A DNA stretch of 64,000 nt. It comes from Microbacterium profundi. Lineage in GTDB: Bacteria; Actinomycetota; Actinomycetes; Actinomycetales; Microbacteriaceae. The notes under the pieces are model-generated. The model did not search any database. It saw nothing but the letters and a program-made list of their open reading frames with translations, and had not been told where the DNA came from. The position numbers and the translations under genes are program-made. Below, one piece after another: positions 51,404 to 60,266 of this stretch. Location of the stretch: NCBI RefSeq assembly GCF_000763375.1, contig NZ_JPSY01000001.1, positions 1,798,001 through 1,862,000 on the forward strand, read 5' to 3'. Position 1 is the first letter of the stretch; the number at the start of each line of letters is the position of its first letter.

Positions 51404-52045
51404 ATGAGCACGTCTACACGCACGCCCAATGCCACATCCACCGGCACCGGCGCGAATCCCTGGCGCTGGCGCGTCGTCGACATCGTCGTCGCCGCAGTGC
51501 TCGGCGTCGCGGTCGGTCTGCTCTTCTGGGGATGGAATGTCGTCGGCGGCGCCTGGTTCGGCGCTGCGGATGCCGTGACACCGGGGCTCGGCGGCGTCGC
51601 GGTCGGCATCTGGCTGATCGGTGGCGTCATCGGCGGCCTCGTGATCCGCAAGCCGGGCGCAGCCCTCGTCGTCGAGGTGGTCGCCGCGATCGTCTCGATG
51701 CTCATCGGCAACGTCTGGGGCGTCTCGACGGTTCTGTCCGGCCTCGTGCAGGGCCTCGGCGCCGAGCTCATCTTCGCGCTGTTCCTGTACCGCCGGTTCG
51801 GGCTCGGTGTCGCAGCCCTCGCCGGTGTCGGCGCTGGCGTCGCCGCCTGGGTGTTCGAGCTGTTCTACGGCGGCTCACCGAACATCCTCAAGTCCCTCGA
51901 GTTCAACACGATCTACCTCGTATGCGTCGCCGTGTCCGGCGCGATCCTCGCCGGAGTCGTCGGCTGGCTGCTCGTGCGCGCGCTGGCGAAGACCGGAGCG
52001 CTCAGCCGCTTCGCCGCGGGCAGAGAACTCGCGCGCGAGGTCTGA
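51404..52045 (+). CDS. ykoE: ECF transporter substrate-binding membrane subunit, YkoE type
   Basis: This 213-residue protein has about six membrane helices and matches YkoE: WRVVDIVVAAVLGVAVGLLF near the N-terminus and GGVIGGLVIRKPGAALVVEV. YkoE is the S component that captures thiamine or its hydroxymethylpyrimidine precursor. The TPP riboswitch directly upstream supports that substrate. The first ATG after the riboswitch is at 51404. The ATPase and EcfT genes follow at once. Confidence 0.93.
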   Translation: MSTSTRTPNATSTGTGANPWRWRVVDIVVAAVLGVAVGLLFWGWNVVGGAWFGAADAVTPGLGGVAVGIWLIGGVIGGLVIRKPGAALVVEVVAAIVSMLIGNVWGVSTVLSGLVQGLGAELIFALFLYRRFGLGVAALAGVGAGVAAWVFELFYGGSPNILKSLEFNTIYLVCVAVSGAILAGVVGWLLVRALAKTGALSRFAAGRELAREV

Positions 52046-52047
52046 GC

Positions 52048-53505
52048 ATGACCGATGCCACCCCGGCCCGCGTGCAGGCTGCGGGCTGGGGCTGGCGCTA
52101 CGCGGGGCGCAAGCGTCCCGCCGTCAGCGACGTCTCCTTCGCGATCGAGCCCGGCGAGCGCGTGCTGCTGCTCGGTGCATCCGGTGCGGGCAAGTCGACC
52201 ATGCTCGCCGGGCTCGCGGGGGTGCTCGGCGACGCTGACGAGGGTGAGCGCACCGGGTCGCTGCTGATCGATGGCGCGGCTCCCGAGTCACGTCGAGGGC
52301 AGGCGGGCCTCGTCATGCAGGACCCGGATGCCGGCATCGTGCTGTCGAAGGTCGGCGACGATGTCGCATTCGGATGCGAGAATCTCGGCATTCCGGCATC
52401 CGATATCCCCGCGCGCGTGGCCGAGGCGCTCGAGGCCGTGGGCCTGGAGGTGCCGCTGCGTCGCCCTACTGAAGCACTCTCCGGCGGGCAGAAGCAGCGT
52501 CTGGTGCTCGCCGGTGTGCTGGCCATGCGGCCGGGACTGCTGCTGCTCGACGAGCCCACCGCGAACCTCGACCCTGAAGGAGTCGCGGAGGTGCGGGCGA
52601 GCGTCGAGCGGGTCGTCGATGCCACCGGCGCGACGCTGATCGTCGTCGAACATCGCACGCCGGTCTGGGTGGGACTGATGACCCGTGTCATCGTCCTCGC
52701 CGCCGACGGCGGCCTTCTCGCGGACGGCTCGCCCGCGCAGGTGTTCGCCGAGCATGGGCCAGCGCTGGCGGACGCCGGAGTGTGGGTGCCCGATCAGCCC
52801 CTCGAACTGCCGGTGCTTCCCGCGGCACCGGATGCGGCCGAGTCCGTTCTCTCCGCGACCGGACTCGCGATCGCGCGTACGTCGCGAACCGTCGTCCGGT
52901 CCGGGCTCGACGTTCGCGTGCCGCGCGGGAATGCGACCGTGATCACCGGCCCGAACGGCGTCGGCAAGTCGACGCTCGCGCTCACGCTCGCCGGTCTCAT
53001 CCCGGAGCAGGACGGTGAGGTCGTCGCAGCCTCGCCTCTTGCGGGACGCGGCGGGCGCCGGCCGTTCCGGTGGACGTCTCGCGAGCTGCTCACGCGCATC
53101 GGCACGGTCTTCCAGGAGCCGGAGCACCAGTTCCTCACCCAGACACTGCATGACGAACTCAGCGTCGGACCGAAGGCGTTGGGTTGGGATGCCGCGCGCA
53201 CCGCGTCCGTCGTCGACGCGCTGCTCGAGCGACTGCACCTGTCGGATCTCGCTCTCGCGAACCCGTTCACCCTGTCGGGTGGGCAGAAGCGTCGGCTGTC
53301 CGTCGCGACGGTGCTCGCGGCATCCCCCGAGGTGATCGTGCTCGACGAGCCGACCTTCGGTCAGGATCGGCGAGGCTGGATCGAGCTGGTCGCGCTGTTG
53401 CAGGAGGAGATCGCATCGGGCACCTCGGTCGTCGCCGTGACGCACGATGCGGGCGTGATCCGTCACCTCGGTGGGCATCGGATCGTGCTGGAGCAGGCCT
53501 CGTGA
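52048..53505 (+). CDS. ykoD: ECF transporter ATPase with two ABC domains, YkoD type
   Basis: This 485-residue protein has two ABC ATPase domains in one chain: first Walker A LLGASGAGKSTMLAG, signature LSGGQKQRLVLAG and LLLDEPTANLDPEG; second Walker A ITGPNGVGKSTLALT, signature LSGGQKRRLSVATV and IVLDEPTFGQDRRG. It replaces the separate EcfA and EcfA' of other ECF systems. It starts at ATG 52048, two bases after the ykoE stop, and overlaps the EcfT gene by GTGA. It supplies energy for thiamine or precursor uptake. Confidence 0.93.
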   Translation: MTDATPARVQAAGWGWRYAGRKRPAVSDVSFAIEPGERVLLLGASGAGKSTMLAGLAGVLGDADEGERTGSLLIDGAAPESRRGQAGLVMQDPDAGIVLSKVGDDVAFGCENLGIPASDIPARVAEALEAVGLEVPLRRPTEALSGGQKQRLVLAGVLAMRPGLLLLDEPTANLDPEGVAEVRASVERVVDATGATLIVVEHRTPVWVGLMTRVIVLAADGGLLADGSPAQVFAEHGPALADAGVWVPDQPLELPVLPAAPDAAESVLSATGLAIARTSRTVVRSGLDVRVPRGNATVITGPNGVGKSTLALTLAGLIPEQDGEVVAASPLAGRGGRRPFRWTSRELLTRIGTVFQEPEHQFLTQTLHDELSVGPKALGWDAARTASVVDALLERLHLSDLALANPFTLSGGQKRRLSVATVLAASPEVIVLDEPTFGQDRRGWIELVALLQEEIASGTSVVAVTHDAGVIRHLGGHRIVLEQAS

Positions 53506-54293
53506 GCACAGGCGTCGAAATCGAGGAGAAGGTGCGCGGCGCGTGGCTCGACGGCGTGAATCCCGTGACGAAGCTGGTGCTCGCGCTGCTGCTGTCCGTG
53601 CCGCTGTTCGCGTCGATCGACGTCGTGAGCGGGCTCGTCGCGATCGGGCTGCAGCTATTGTGCCTGCCGCTCACCGGTCTGCGATGGGGCACTGTGTTGA
53701 AGCGTCTGCTTCCGCTTGTGATCTTCGCGCCGGTCGCCGGGCTCAGCATGCTGCTGTACGCGGAACCGGCCGGACGCATCTACTGGAGCTTCGGCTTCGC
53801 GACCATCAGTGAGGACTCCGTCAGCCTCGCGATCGCGGTGAGCCTGCGCGTCTTGGCGCTGGGGCTGCCGACGATCCTGCTGTTCGGCCGCACCGACCCG
53901 ACCGAGCTGGCGGATGCTCTCGCGCAGGTCGCGAAGCTGCCCAGCCGGTTCGTGCTCGGCGTGCTCGCAGGCACCCGGATGCTGGGGCTGTTCCTCGACG
54001 ACTGGCGCACGATGGGTCTCGCCCGCCGTGCACGCGGCGTCGGCGATCGAGGTGCGCTGAGGCGGTTCTTCTCGATGGCATTCGTGCTGCTCGTCTTCGC
54101 GGTCAGGCGCGGCACGAAGCTGGCGATGGCGATGGAGGCGCGCGGGTTCGGATCCGGCATCCAGCGCACCTGGTCCCGGCCGTCGCAGCTGCACGCGCGC
54201 GACGGCGTCGCGCTGCTCGGTGGCGCGGTGATCATGGCGCTCGCGCTCGCCGCGGCCGTGGCGCTGGGCACGTTCCGGTTCGTCTGGAGCTGA
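53502..54293 (+). CDS. ykoC: ECF transporter transmembrane coupling subunit, YkoC type
   Basis: This 263-residue protein has about six membrane helices and the two short Ala-Arg-Gly coupling motifs of EcfT proteins: ARRARGVG (about residue 180) and AMEARGFGSG (about 210). These contact the ATPase subunits. The start is GTG at 53502, overlapping ykoD. It completes the E-D-C order of the thiamine/HMP system. Confidence 0.92.
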   Translation: MSTGVEIEEKVRGAWLDGVNPVTKLVLALLLSVPLFASIDVVSGLVAIGLQLLCLPLTGLRWGTVLKRLLPLVIFAPVAGLSMLLYAEPAGRIYWSFGFATISEDSVSLAIAVSLRVLALGLPTILLFGRTDPTELADALAQVAKLPSRFVLGVLAGTRMLGLFLDDWRTMGLARRARGVGDRGALRRFFSMAFVLLVFAVRRGTKLAMAMEARGFGSGIQRTWSRPSQLHARDGVALLGGAVIMALALAAAVALGTFRFVWS

Positions 54294-54354
54294 GACTCGC
54301 TTCCACGACCATCGCCCGCCGTGTCGTCATCCTCGAACATGATCGGATGAGCCG

Positions 54355-55080
54355 TCACGTCGCATTCCACATGTCGCGGTAGTACGCCAGTCGCTCGCGG
54401 TCGGGCTCGATGCCGTACGCCTCGATCAGCGCTTCGTCCCACCCGGGGCCGTAGTTCCACGTCGTGCTCATGGATGCCACCGCGATGTCGGCCCAGCGGT
54501 CGGCGGTACCGAGTGCGGCGAGGTCGACGTGCGCGCGCCAGCGCCCGTCGGCGTCGAGCAGGGTGTTGGGCACGCACGCGTCGCCATGGCAGACGACGAG
54601 GCGATCGACGGCCGGGGCCTTGTGCAGCGCTTCGGGTATGCGGATGCCGCGTGCTTCGGCATTCGCGATTCGGGCGGGTACGCCCCAGCTCCATGCGCAT
54701 TCGCCGGTCGGCAGTGCATCGTGCAGTGCTCGCAGACCCTCCCCGACGGCTCTCACAGCCGTTGCGGGCTCGGCGATCCAACGGGCCACGACAGCGCTTT
54801 CGCCGGCAATGGCGACCGTGACAAGCCACTCGTGGGTGGCATCCTCTCCCTGTTCGATGACCTCTGGCACCGGGGTCCACCGGGAGGCCCAGCGCATGCG
54901 CTCCGCCTCGTCGCGCATGTTCGCCTCGGCATCGAGGGGACCGTACTTGATGAAGCGCCCATCGTCGGTGCGGTACGTGAGTCCGCCGATGTTGTTGTGC
55001 CACACGGGCGCGAGCGCCGCGCGCCCCGCGAGCTCGCGCACCCGCCGCGGCACTTCGATGTGCGCGGAGGGGATGCTCAC
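54355..55080 (-). CDS. aminoglycoside 3'-phosphotransferase-like kinase
   Basis: This 241-residue protein has the APH(3')-type kinase pattern: a short Lys-bearing N-lobe (GRFIKYGPLDAEANMRDEAE), the catalytic loop VCHGDACVPNTLLDADGR (Asp about 168, Asn) and the metal site HVDLAALGTADRWADIA. The family phosphorylates antibiotics, sugars or other small molecules; resistance cannot be concluded. It starts at GTG 55080, which overlaps the DUF488 stop, so both genes are coupled. It is convergent with the thiamine transporter operon. Confidence 0.85.
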   Translation of the reverse strand: MSIPSAHIEVPRRVRELAGRAALAPVWHNNIGGLTYRTDDGRFIKYGPLDAEANMRDEAERMRWASRWTPVPEVIEQGEDATHEWLVTVAIAGESAVVARWIAEPATAVRAVGEGLRALHDALPTGECAWSWGVPARIANAEARGIRIPEALHKAPAVDRLVVCHGDACVPNTLLDADGRWRAHVDLAALGTADRWADIAVASMSTTWNYGPGWDEALIEAYGIEPDRERLAYYRDMWNAT

Positions 55081-55436
55081 AGCAGTTCGCTCAGTGCCTG
55101 CTCGAGCACGACCGCGTGGTTGCGCTCCTCGTCATGGGCGGCATAGACGAGGGTGACGAGGTCGTGCTGCTTCAGTTCGGCTGCGAGCTCTTCGAGTGCG
55201 GGTGCGGTCTCATTTTCCAGTTCCGCGCGATAGCGGTCGGCGTATACGCCCCAGTCATCGTCGGATGCTGCGTGCCAGGCCTTGCGCAGTTCGGGGCTGG
55301 GAGCGGTGTCCTTGGCCCACAGATCGATCTCGGCCCGTTCCTTCGCCAGGCCTCGCGGCCACAGCCGGTCCACCAGCACGCGGAAACCGTCAGCCGCCTC
55401 GGCGTTGTCGTAGGCTCGCTTGCGACGCAGTTGCAT
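55077..55436 (-). CDS. DUF488 family protein
   Basis: This 119-residue protein is a single DUF488 domain: FRVLVDRLWPRGLAKERAEI, then DLWAKDTAPSPELRKAW and LVTLVYAAHDEERNHAVVLE. The function is unknown; the fold is small alpha/beta. The start is ATG 55436 with GGAGG very close upstream, or GTG 55445. Its stop overlaps the kinase start. The neighbouring SDR on the other strand is divergent. Confidence 0.85.
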   Translation of the reverse strand: MQLRRKRAYDNAEAADGFRVLVDRLWPRGLAKERAEIDLWAKDTAPSPELRKAWHAASDDDWGVYADRYRAELENETAPALEELAAELKQHDLVTLVYAAHDEERNHAVVLEQALSELL

Positions 55437-55533
55437 ACCCTCCACCCAACACCTGTTCGCATCGCGACGCCAGCATGGAACTGAGAACTGCGTATGCTGG
55501 AACTGAGTTGCACACTCGTTCGAAGGAGAACAC

Positions 55534-56313
55534 ATGCACGTCCAGGGATCCGGAGCACTTATCACGGGCGGCGCGTCAGGCCTCGGCCTCGCCACCGCGC
55601 GCGCGCTCGCCGCAGCCGGCGCGCACGTGACGCTGCTCGATCTTCCTTCATCTCAGGGCGCTGAGCTGGCCGCAGAGCTGGGCGGCACGTTCGCCGCTGG
55701 CGATGTCACAAGCCCCGCGGATGCCGCGTCCGCCGCCGCATCCGCGAACGCAGCGGCTCCGCTGCGCATCGTCGTGAACTGCGCCGGCATCGCCCCGCCC
55801 GCGAAGGTGCTCGATCGCGACGGCAAGCCCGCCGTGCTCGTGGACTTCGAACGCGTGATCCGCATCAACCTCGTGGGCACGTTCAACGTCATCTCGCAGG
55901 CATCCGCCGTGATCGCGAAGAACGGCCCTTCGACCGGCTCAGGGACCGATGACTCCGGCGATCGCGGCGTCATCATCAACACCGCATCCGTCGCCGCGTT
56001 CGACGGACAGATCGGCCAGCCCGCGTATGCAGCGTCGAAGGGCGGCGTGCATGCCATGACGCTGCCGATCGCGCGCGAGCTCGCCCGTCACAGCATCCGT
56101 GTGTGCACGATCGCGCCCGGCATCATGGAGACGCCGATGCTCGCCGGTCTCCCCGAAGCCGCGCAGGATTCTCTCGGGCAGCAGGTGCCGTATCCCGCAC
56201 GACTCGGCCGCCCTGCCGAGTACGCGGCACTGGCCATGAGCATCATCGAGAACGACTATCTCAATGGCGAGACGATCCGCCTGGACGGCGCGATCCGGAT
56301 GGCACCGAAGTAG
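55534..56313 (+). CDS. SDR, 3-hydroxyacyl-CoA dehydrogenase type 2-like
   Basis: This 259-residue SDR has the cofactor motif ALITGGASGLGLATARAL, NCAG, and the catalytic set NTAS / YAASK. The end of the protein (RPAEYAALAMSIIENDYLNG) matches the 17beta-HSD10/3-hydroxyacyl-CoA dehydrogenase type 2 subgroup of fatty acid and isoleucine breakdown. Residues around 131-143 (NGPSTGSGTDDSGDRG) form an unusual surface loop encoded by a copy of the dispersed repeat at 55926-55945. It starts at ATG 55534 and forms a pair with the next SDR gene. Confidence 0.88.
   Translation: MHVQGSGALITGGASGLGLATARALAAAGAHVTLLDLPSSQGAELAAELGGTFAAGDVTSPADAASAAASANAAAPLRIVVNCAGIAPPAKVLDRDGKPAVLVDFERVIRINLVGTFNVISQASAVIAKNGPSTGSGTDDSGDRGVIINTASVAAFDGQIGQPAYAASKGGVHAMTLPIARELARHSIRVCTIAPGIMETPMLAGLPEAAQDSLGQQVPYPARLGRPAEYAALAMSIIENDYLNGETIRLDGAIRMAPK
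55926..55945 (+). repeat. dispersed repeat copy inside an SDR gene
   Basis: CCCTTCGACCGGCTCAGGGA differs at one base from the copies at 8499-8518 and 57187-57206. It is read as PSTGSGT in a loop of the SDR, again in a place where insertion is tolerated. Confidence 0.8.
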
Positions 56314-56338
56314 ACCTGAACGCAGAAGAAGGAGCAGC

Positions 56339-57172
56339 ATGAGCAACCTCGCAGGCAAGACGATCCTGATGTCGGGCGGCAGCCGCGGCATCGGTCTGGC
56401 GATCGCGCTGCGCGCGGCGGCGGACGGCGCGAACATCGCGATGCTCGCCAAGACAGACACCCCGCATCCGAAGCTCGAGGGCACGATCCACACGGCCGCC
56501 GAGCAGATCCGTGCGGCCGGTGGCAACGCTCTGCCGATCGTCGGTGACGTGCGCGAGGACGATGACATCACCGAGGCCGTCATGAAGACGCAGGGCGAGT
56601 TCGGCGGCATCGACATCGTGCTCAACAACGCGAGCGTGATCGATCTCTCGCGCTCGCTCGATCTCGGTGCGAAGAAGTACGACCTGATGCAGGACGTCAA
56701 TGTGCGCGGTACGTTCATGCTTTCGCGCGCGGCGATCCCGCAGCTGCGCGAGTCGTCGAACCCGCACATCCTGTCGCTGTCGCCGCCGCTCAACCCGACG
56801 CCGAAGTGGCTCGGCGCGCACGCCGGTTACTCGCTGGCGAAGTTCGGCATGACCATGGTGACGCTCGGCCTCGCGGCGGAGTTCGCCTCGGACGGCATCG
56901 CGGCCAACACGCTGTGGCCGCGAACGACGATCGCGACCGCTGCGGTGCAGAATCTGCTCGGCGGCGACAAGGTGATGGCCGCGAGTCGCACGCCCCAGAT
57001 CTATGCGGATGCCGCATATGCCGTGCTCACGAAGACCGCTGCCGAGTACACCGGGCAGAGCCTGATCGTGGAGGACGTGCTGGAGGCCGACGGTGTGACC
57101 GACTTCTCCGGCTACGCCGCAGTGCCCGGTACGCCCGACGACCGGCTCTTCCCCGACATCTTCCTCGGCTGA
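56339..57172 (+). CDS. SDR, hydroxysteroid dehydrogenase-like 2 type
   Basis: This 277-residue SDR has the cofactor motif ILMSGGSRGIGLAIALRA and the segment IAMLAKTDTPHPKLEGTIHT, characteristic of HSDL2-like enzymes (often SDR family proteins of lipid metabolism). The catalytic Tyr/Lys are in YSLAKFG; LSLSPPLNP precedes them. AAGGAG lies just before the ATG at 56339. It follows the previous SDR by 25 bp and probably shares its transcript and pathway, possibly acyl-CoA breakdown. Confidence 0.88.
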   Translation: MSNLAGKTILMSGGSRGIGLAIALRAAADGANIAMLAKTDTPHPKLEGTIHTAAEQIRAAGGNALPIVGDVREDDDITEAVMKTQGEFGGIDIVLNNASVIDLSRSLDLGAKKYDLMQDVNVRGTFMLSRAAIPQLRESSNPHILSLSPPLNPTPKWLGAHAGYSLAKFGMTMVTLGLAAEFASDGIAANTLWPRTTIATAAVQNLLGGDKVMAASRTPQIYADAAYAVLTKTAAEYTGQSLIVEDVLEADGVTDFSGYAAVPGTPDDRLFPDIFLG

Positions 57173-57186
57173 CGCGATGGGTCTCA

Positions 57187-57315
57187 CCCTTCGACAGGCT
57201 CAGGGATCGACCTTTCCGGTCACTGAGCCTGTCGAAGTGTCTTTTCCGGTCACTGAGCCTGTCGAAGTGTCCGGACAGAGTCGGCATTTCCGGTCACTGA
57301 GCCTGTCGAAGTGTC
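57187..57315. repeat. cluster of four dispersed-repeat copies
   Basis: Within 130 bp lie one short-form copy (CCCTTCGACAGGCTCAGGGA, 57187-57206) and three long-form copies with CACTGAGCCTGTCGAAGTG (57216-57241, 57246-57271 and 57290-57315). The first two long copies are exactly 30 bp apart. The cluster fills the gap between two convergent genes and may form several hairpins. Confidence 0.9.
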
Positions 57316-57327
57316 CGGACACATCGC

Positions 57328-58074
57328 TCAGAACAGCAGGTATACGGCGCCGACGATCGTGAGGGTGATCACGATCCAGTCGAACACCTGCTGCTTCATC
57401 CGGCGCGCCACGCGCACCCCGACGAGCGCGCCGACGACGACGAGCGGAACCAGCACAGCATCCATCAGCAGCACCTGGCCGTCGAACAGGCCGATGCCTG
57501 CGAGGAAGGGCACCTTCACGAGGTTCACGATCGCGAAGAACCACGCCGATGTTCCGAGGAACACCTGCACCGGCGTGCGCATCGCGAGGAAGTACATCGA
57601 CATCACCGGTCCCGCCGCGTTGGCGACCATCGTCGTGAACCCGGCCAGTGCGCCGTAGGTCGATGCCACGACGACGCCGTGCTCCGCCGCTGCGGCATCC
57701 GTCCTTCGCTGACGCCACCGGCGCCACAGCGTCACGGCGATCATGGCGAGCAGGATCACGCCGATCGCGCGGCGCACGATGCCGTCGTCTCCGAGTGCGA
57801 GGAAGGCGAAACCCGCCAGAAGCCCCGCGATGACCGCGGGCGCCAACCGCAACAGGGTCGGCCAGTGCGCGTGCCGCCGATAGGCGATCAGCGCGAACAT
57901 GTCGCCGACGATCAGCAGGAGCAGCAGGGCCGCGGTCGATGTGCGCGCCGGGAGCACAGCGGCGAAAAGCGCGACGGGCAGGATGCCGCCACCGGGGATC
58001 GCGGTCTTCGCGAGGCCGATCGTGAGTGCGGCGAGTGCCAGGACGGCCCACGCCCAGGGGAGGAGGTCGGGCAC
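57328..58074 (-). CDS. TauE/SafE-family membrane transporter
   Basis: This 248-residue protein has about eight membrane helices and the TauE/SafE pattern: LTIGLAKTAIPGGGILPVAL near the N-terminus and GFTTMVANAAGPVMSMYFL in the middle. Family members export sulfite, sulfoacetate or similar organic anions; the substrate here is not known. The start is GTG at 58074, two bases after the KDPG aldolase stop, so it is likely translated together with it; a link to sugar acid breakdown is possible. Confidence 0.87.
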   Translation of the reverse strand: MPDLLPWAWAVLALAALTIGLAKTAIPGGGILPVALFAAVLPARTSTAALLLLLIVGDMFALIAYRRHAHWPTLLRLAPAVIAGLLAGFAFLALGDDGIVRRAIGVILLAMIAVTLWRRWRQRRTDAAAAEHGVVVASTYGALAGFTTMVANAAGPVMSMYFLAMRTPVQVFLGTSAWFFAIVNLVKVPFLAGIGLFDGQVLLMDAVLVPLVVVGALVGVRVARRMKQQVFDWIVITLTIVGAVYLLF

Positions 58075-58076
58075 GC

Positions 58077-58715
58077 TCAGCCGCGTAGGGCGGCGAACGC
58101 TGCCGCGAACGCCTCGGCTCGCGTCGTGAGGTCCGCCCAGTCGCCGGCCTTGATCGATGCGGAGTTCGCGAGGTCGCCGCCGGCTCCGACAGCCACCGCG
58201 CCCGCGGCGAACCACTCGTCGAGGTTGTCCGGCTTCACGCCACCGGTGGGCATGAGCGGTGCATCGGGGAACGGTCCGCGCAGGGCTCCGAGGTAAGAGG
58301 GGCCGCCGAGGGACGCGGGGAAGATCTTCACGACGTCGACACCGAGCGCAAGCGCGCCCATGACCTCCGTCGGAGTCATCGCTCCCGTCATCACGACGCG
58401 TCCGGTGTCGAGCATCGCCCGGGTGAGGTCGGGTAGGGTGCCAGGGCTCACGAGGAACTCTGCTCCCGCATCTGCCGCGGCCGTCGCCTGCTCGATCGTG
58501 GTGACCGTGCCGGCGCCGATGTATGCGGCGTCGCCGTGACGTGCGATGAGTTCACGGATCACGGCAGGAGCATCCGGCGTGGAGTAGGTGACCTCGATAC
58601 CGGCGATGCCGCCGCGGATGATCGCATCGGCCGCATCGAGCGCCTGCTCGGGGGAGGGAGCGCGCAGCACGGCGAGAACGCCGGTGGCACGGGCGCGGGC
58701 GAGACGGTCGGTCAT
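58077..58715 (-). CDS. eda: 2-dehydro-3-deoxyphosphogluconate/KDPG-type aldolase
   Basis: This 212-residue aldolase has the class I layout: [20 protein letters not shown], the catalytic Glu in [18 protein letters not shown], and the Schiff-base Lys in [11 protein letters not shown] (about residue 130). It cleaves KDPG, or a close relative such as KDPGal, to pyruvate and a triose phosphate. No kinase or dehydratase gene is adjacent, so the precise sugar acid is unknown. It is divergent from rlmN. Confidence 0.9.
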   Translation of the reverse strand: MTDRLARARATGVLAVLRAPSPEQALDAADAIIRGGIAGIEVTYSTPDAPAVIRELIARHGDAAYIGAGTVTTIEQATAAADAGAEFLVSPGTLPDLTRAMLDTGRVVMTGAMTPTEVMGALALGVDVVKIFPASLGGPSYLGALRGPFPDAPLMPTGGVKPDNLDEWFAAGAVAVGAGGDLANSASIKAGDWADLTTRAEAFAAAFAALRG

Positions 58716-58830
58716 GAGTGCTCCTCGATCGGTGATGCTTCCATTCTCGTGCATCCCGCAGGCTGTAGTGACAGGTCTGCCGACACGGCCACCAGCCGCT
58801 TCCCACCCGCCACCGCGTACCCTTGGAGAC

Positions 58831-60096
58831 ATGACTGAGTCCTCCCGCATCCGCTCGACGGGTCCCGCCACCTCGAAGACGGCATCCGCCGCCCCGCAGG
58901 TGCGCCCCCGTACCGAAGGCTGGACGCAGAAGAAGGACGAGTCGGGGCGTCCGCTGCTGCAGTTCGCGAGCCCGAAGCGCGGCAAGCCACCGGTGCACCT
59001 CGCCGACCTCAGCGTCGAAGAGCGCGTCGAGAAGGTCAAGGAACTCGGCCTTCCCGGGTTCCGTGCGAAGCAGCTGTCGACGCACTACTTCACGCACTAC
59101 ACGTCCGACCCGGCCGAGATGACCGACCTGCCTGCCGCGCAGCGCGAAGAGCTCGTCGCCGGCATGCTGCCGCCGCTGCTCACCGAGGTGCGCCGGCTCG
59201 AGACCGACGAGGGCGACACGATCAAGTTCCTCTGGCGACTGCACGACGGTGCTCTCGTCGAGTCGGTCCTCATGCGCTACCCGGGCCGCATCACGCTGTG
59301 CGTGTCGAGCCAGGCCGGATGCGGCATGAACTGCCCGTTCTGCGCCACGGGCCAGGCGGGACTGACACGCAACATGTCCTCCGCCGAGATCGTCGAGCAG
59401 ATCGTCCGCGCGAACCGACTGATCGCCGAGGGCGGTCTCGGCGGCAAGAAGGCCGACGACCACAGCATGGAGCGCGTCTCCAACATCGTCTTCATGGGGA
59501 TGGGCGAGCCGCTCGCCAACTACAAGCGCGTGATGGATGCCGTGCGCACGATGGTCGCCGAGCAGCCGCACGGCCTCGGCATGAGCGCCCGCGGCATCAC
59601 CGTCTCGACGGTCGGCCTGGTGCCGGCGATCCGCAAGCTCGCCGACGAGAACATCCCGGTGACCTTCGCGCTGTCGCTGCACGCGCCCGACGATCACCTG
59701 CGCGACGAGCTCATCCCGGTGAACTCCCGTTGGAAGGTCGACGAGGCGCTGGATGCCGCGCGCGAGTACTACGAGAAGACCGGCCGACGGGTCTCTATCG
59801 AGTACGCGCTCATCAAGGACATGAACGACCACGGCTGGCGCGCCGATCTGCTGGCGGAGAAGCTCAACGCACGCGGCCGCGGCTGGGTGCATGTGAACCC
59901 CATCCCGTTGAACCCGACCCCCGAATCGGTATGGACGGCATCCACCCGCGAGGTCACGAACGAGTTCGTGCGACGCCTCAATGACGCGGGAGTCCCGACG
60001 ACCCTCCGCGACACCCGTGGCAAGGAGATCGACGGTGCGTGCGGTCAGCTCGTGGCGACGACAGAGGATGAAGCTGCCTCGGCCGCCATGGCGTGA
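58831..60096 (+). CDS. rlmN: 23S rRNA (adenine-2503-C2)-methyltransferase
   Basis: This 421-residue radical SAM enzyme carries the CxxxCxxC cluster motif in [14 protein letters not shown] (about residue 165), the RlmN N-terminal domain ([15 protein letters not shown]), [18 protein letters not shown], and the second catalytic Cys near the end ([11 protein letters not shown]). It methylates C2 of A2503 in 23S rRNA and of A37 in some tRNAs. GGAGAC precedes the ATG at 58831. Its first 45 residues are a disordered Ser/Thr/Pro-rich extension. Confidence 0.96.
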   Translation: MTESSRIRSTGPATSKTASAAPQVRPRTEGWTQKKDESGRPLLQFASPKRGKPPVHLADLSVEERVEKVKELGLPGFRAKQLSTHYFTHYTSDPAEMTDLPAAQREELVAGMLPPLLTEVRRLETDEGDTIKFLWRLHDGALVESVLMRYPGRITLCVSSQAGCGMNCPFCATGQAGLTRNMSSAEIVEQIVRANRLIAEGGLGGKKADDHSMERVSNIVFMGMGEPLANYKRVMDAVRTMVAEQPHGLGMSARGITVSTVGLVPAIRKLADENIPVTFALSLHAPDDHLRDELIPVNSRWKVDEALDAAREYYEKTGRRVSIEYALIKDMNDHGWRADLLAEKLNARGRGWVHVNPIPLNPTPESVWTASTREVTNEFVRRLNDAGVPTTLRDTRGKEIDGACGQLVATTEDEAASAAMA

Positions 60097-60266
60097 ACTC
60101 CGCGGGCGCCGGGTCATCTCGCAGGTGCCGGAAGGGTTTGCCGGGTCGGAACCGCGTGCGAGCCGGGGAATCCTTCTGACATGATGCAGAGTCGGCGCAG
60201 GTTCCTGGGAGCCGCTCGCAGGGGTTTCGCACCGAGTCCACAGGCGACACTTCGTAAGTTGTCCTG

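Noticed and set aside
57216..57315. Possible CRISPR-like direct repeats
   Set aside because: Only three copies with 4-19 base gaps, no spacer-sized unique segments and no cas genes; the same element occurs inside genes elsewhere.
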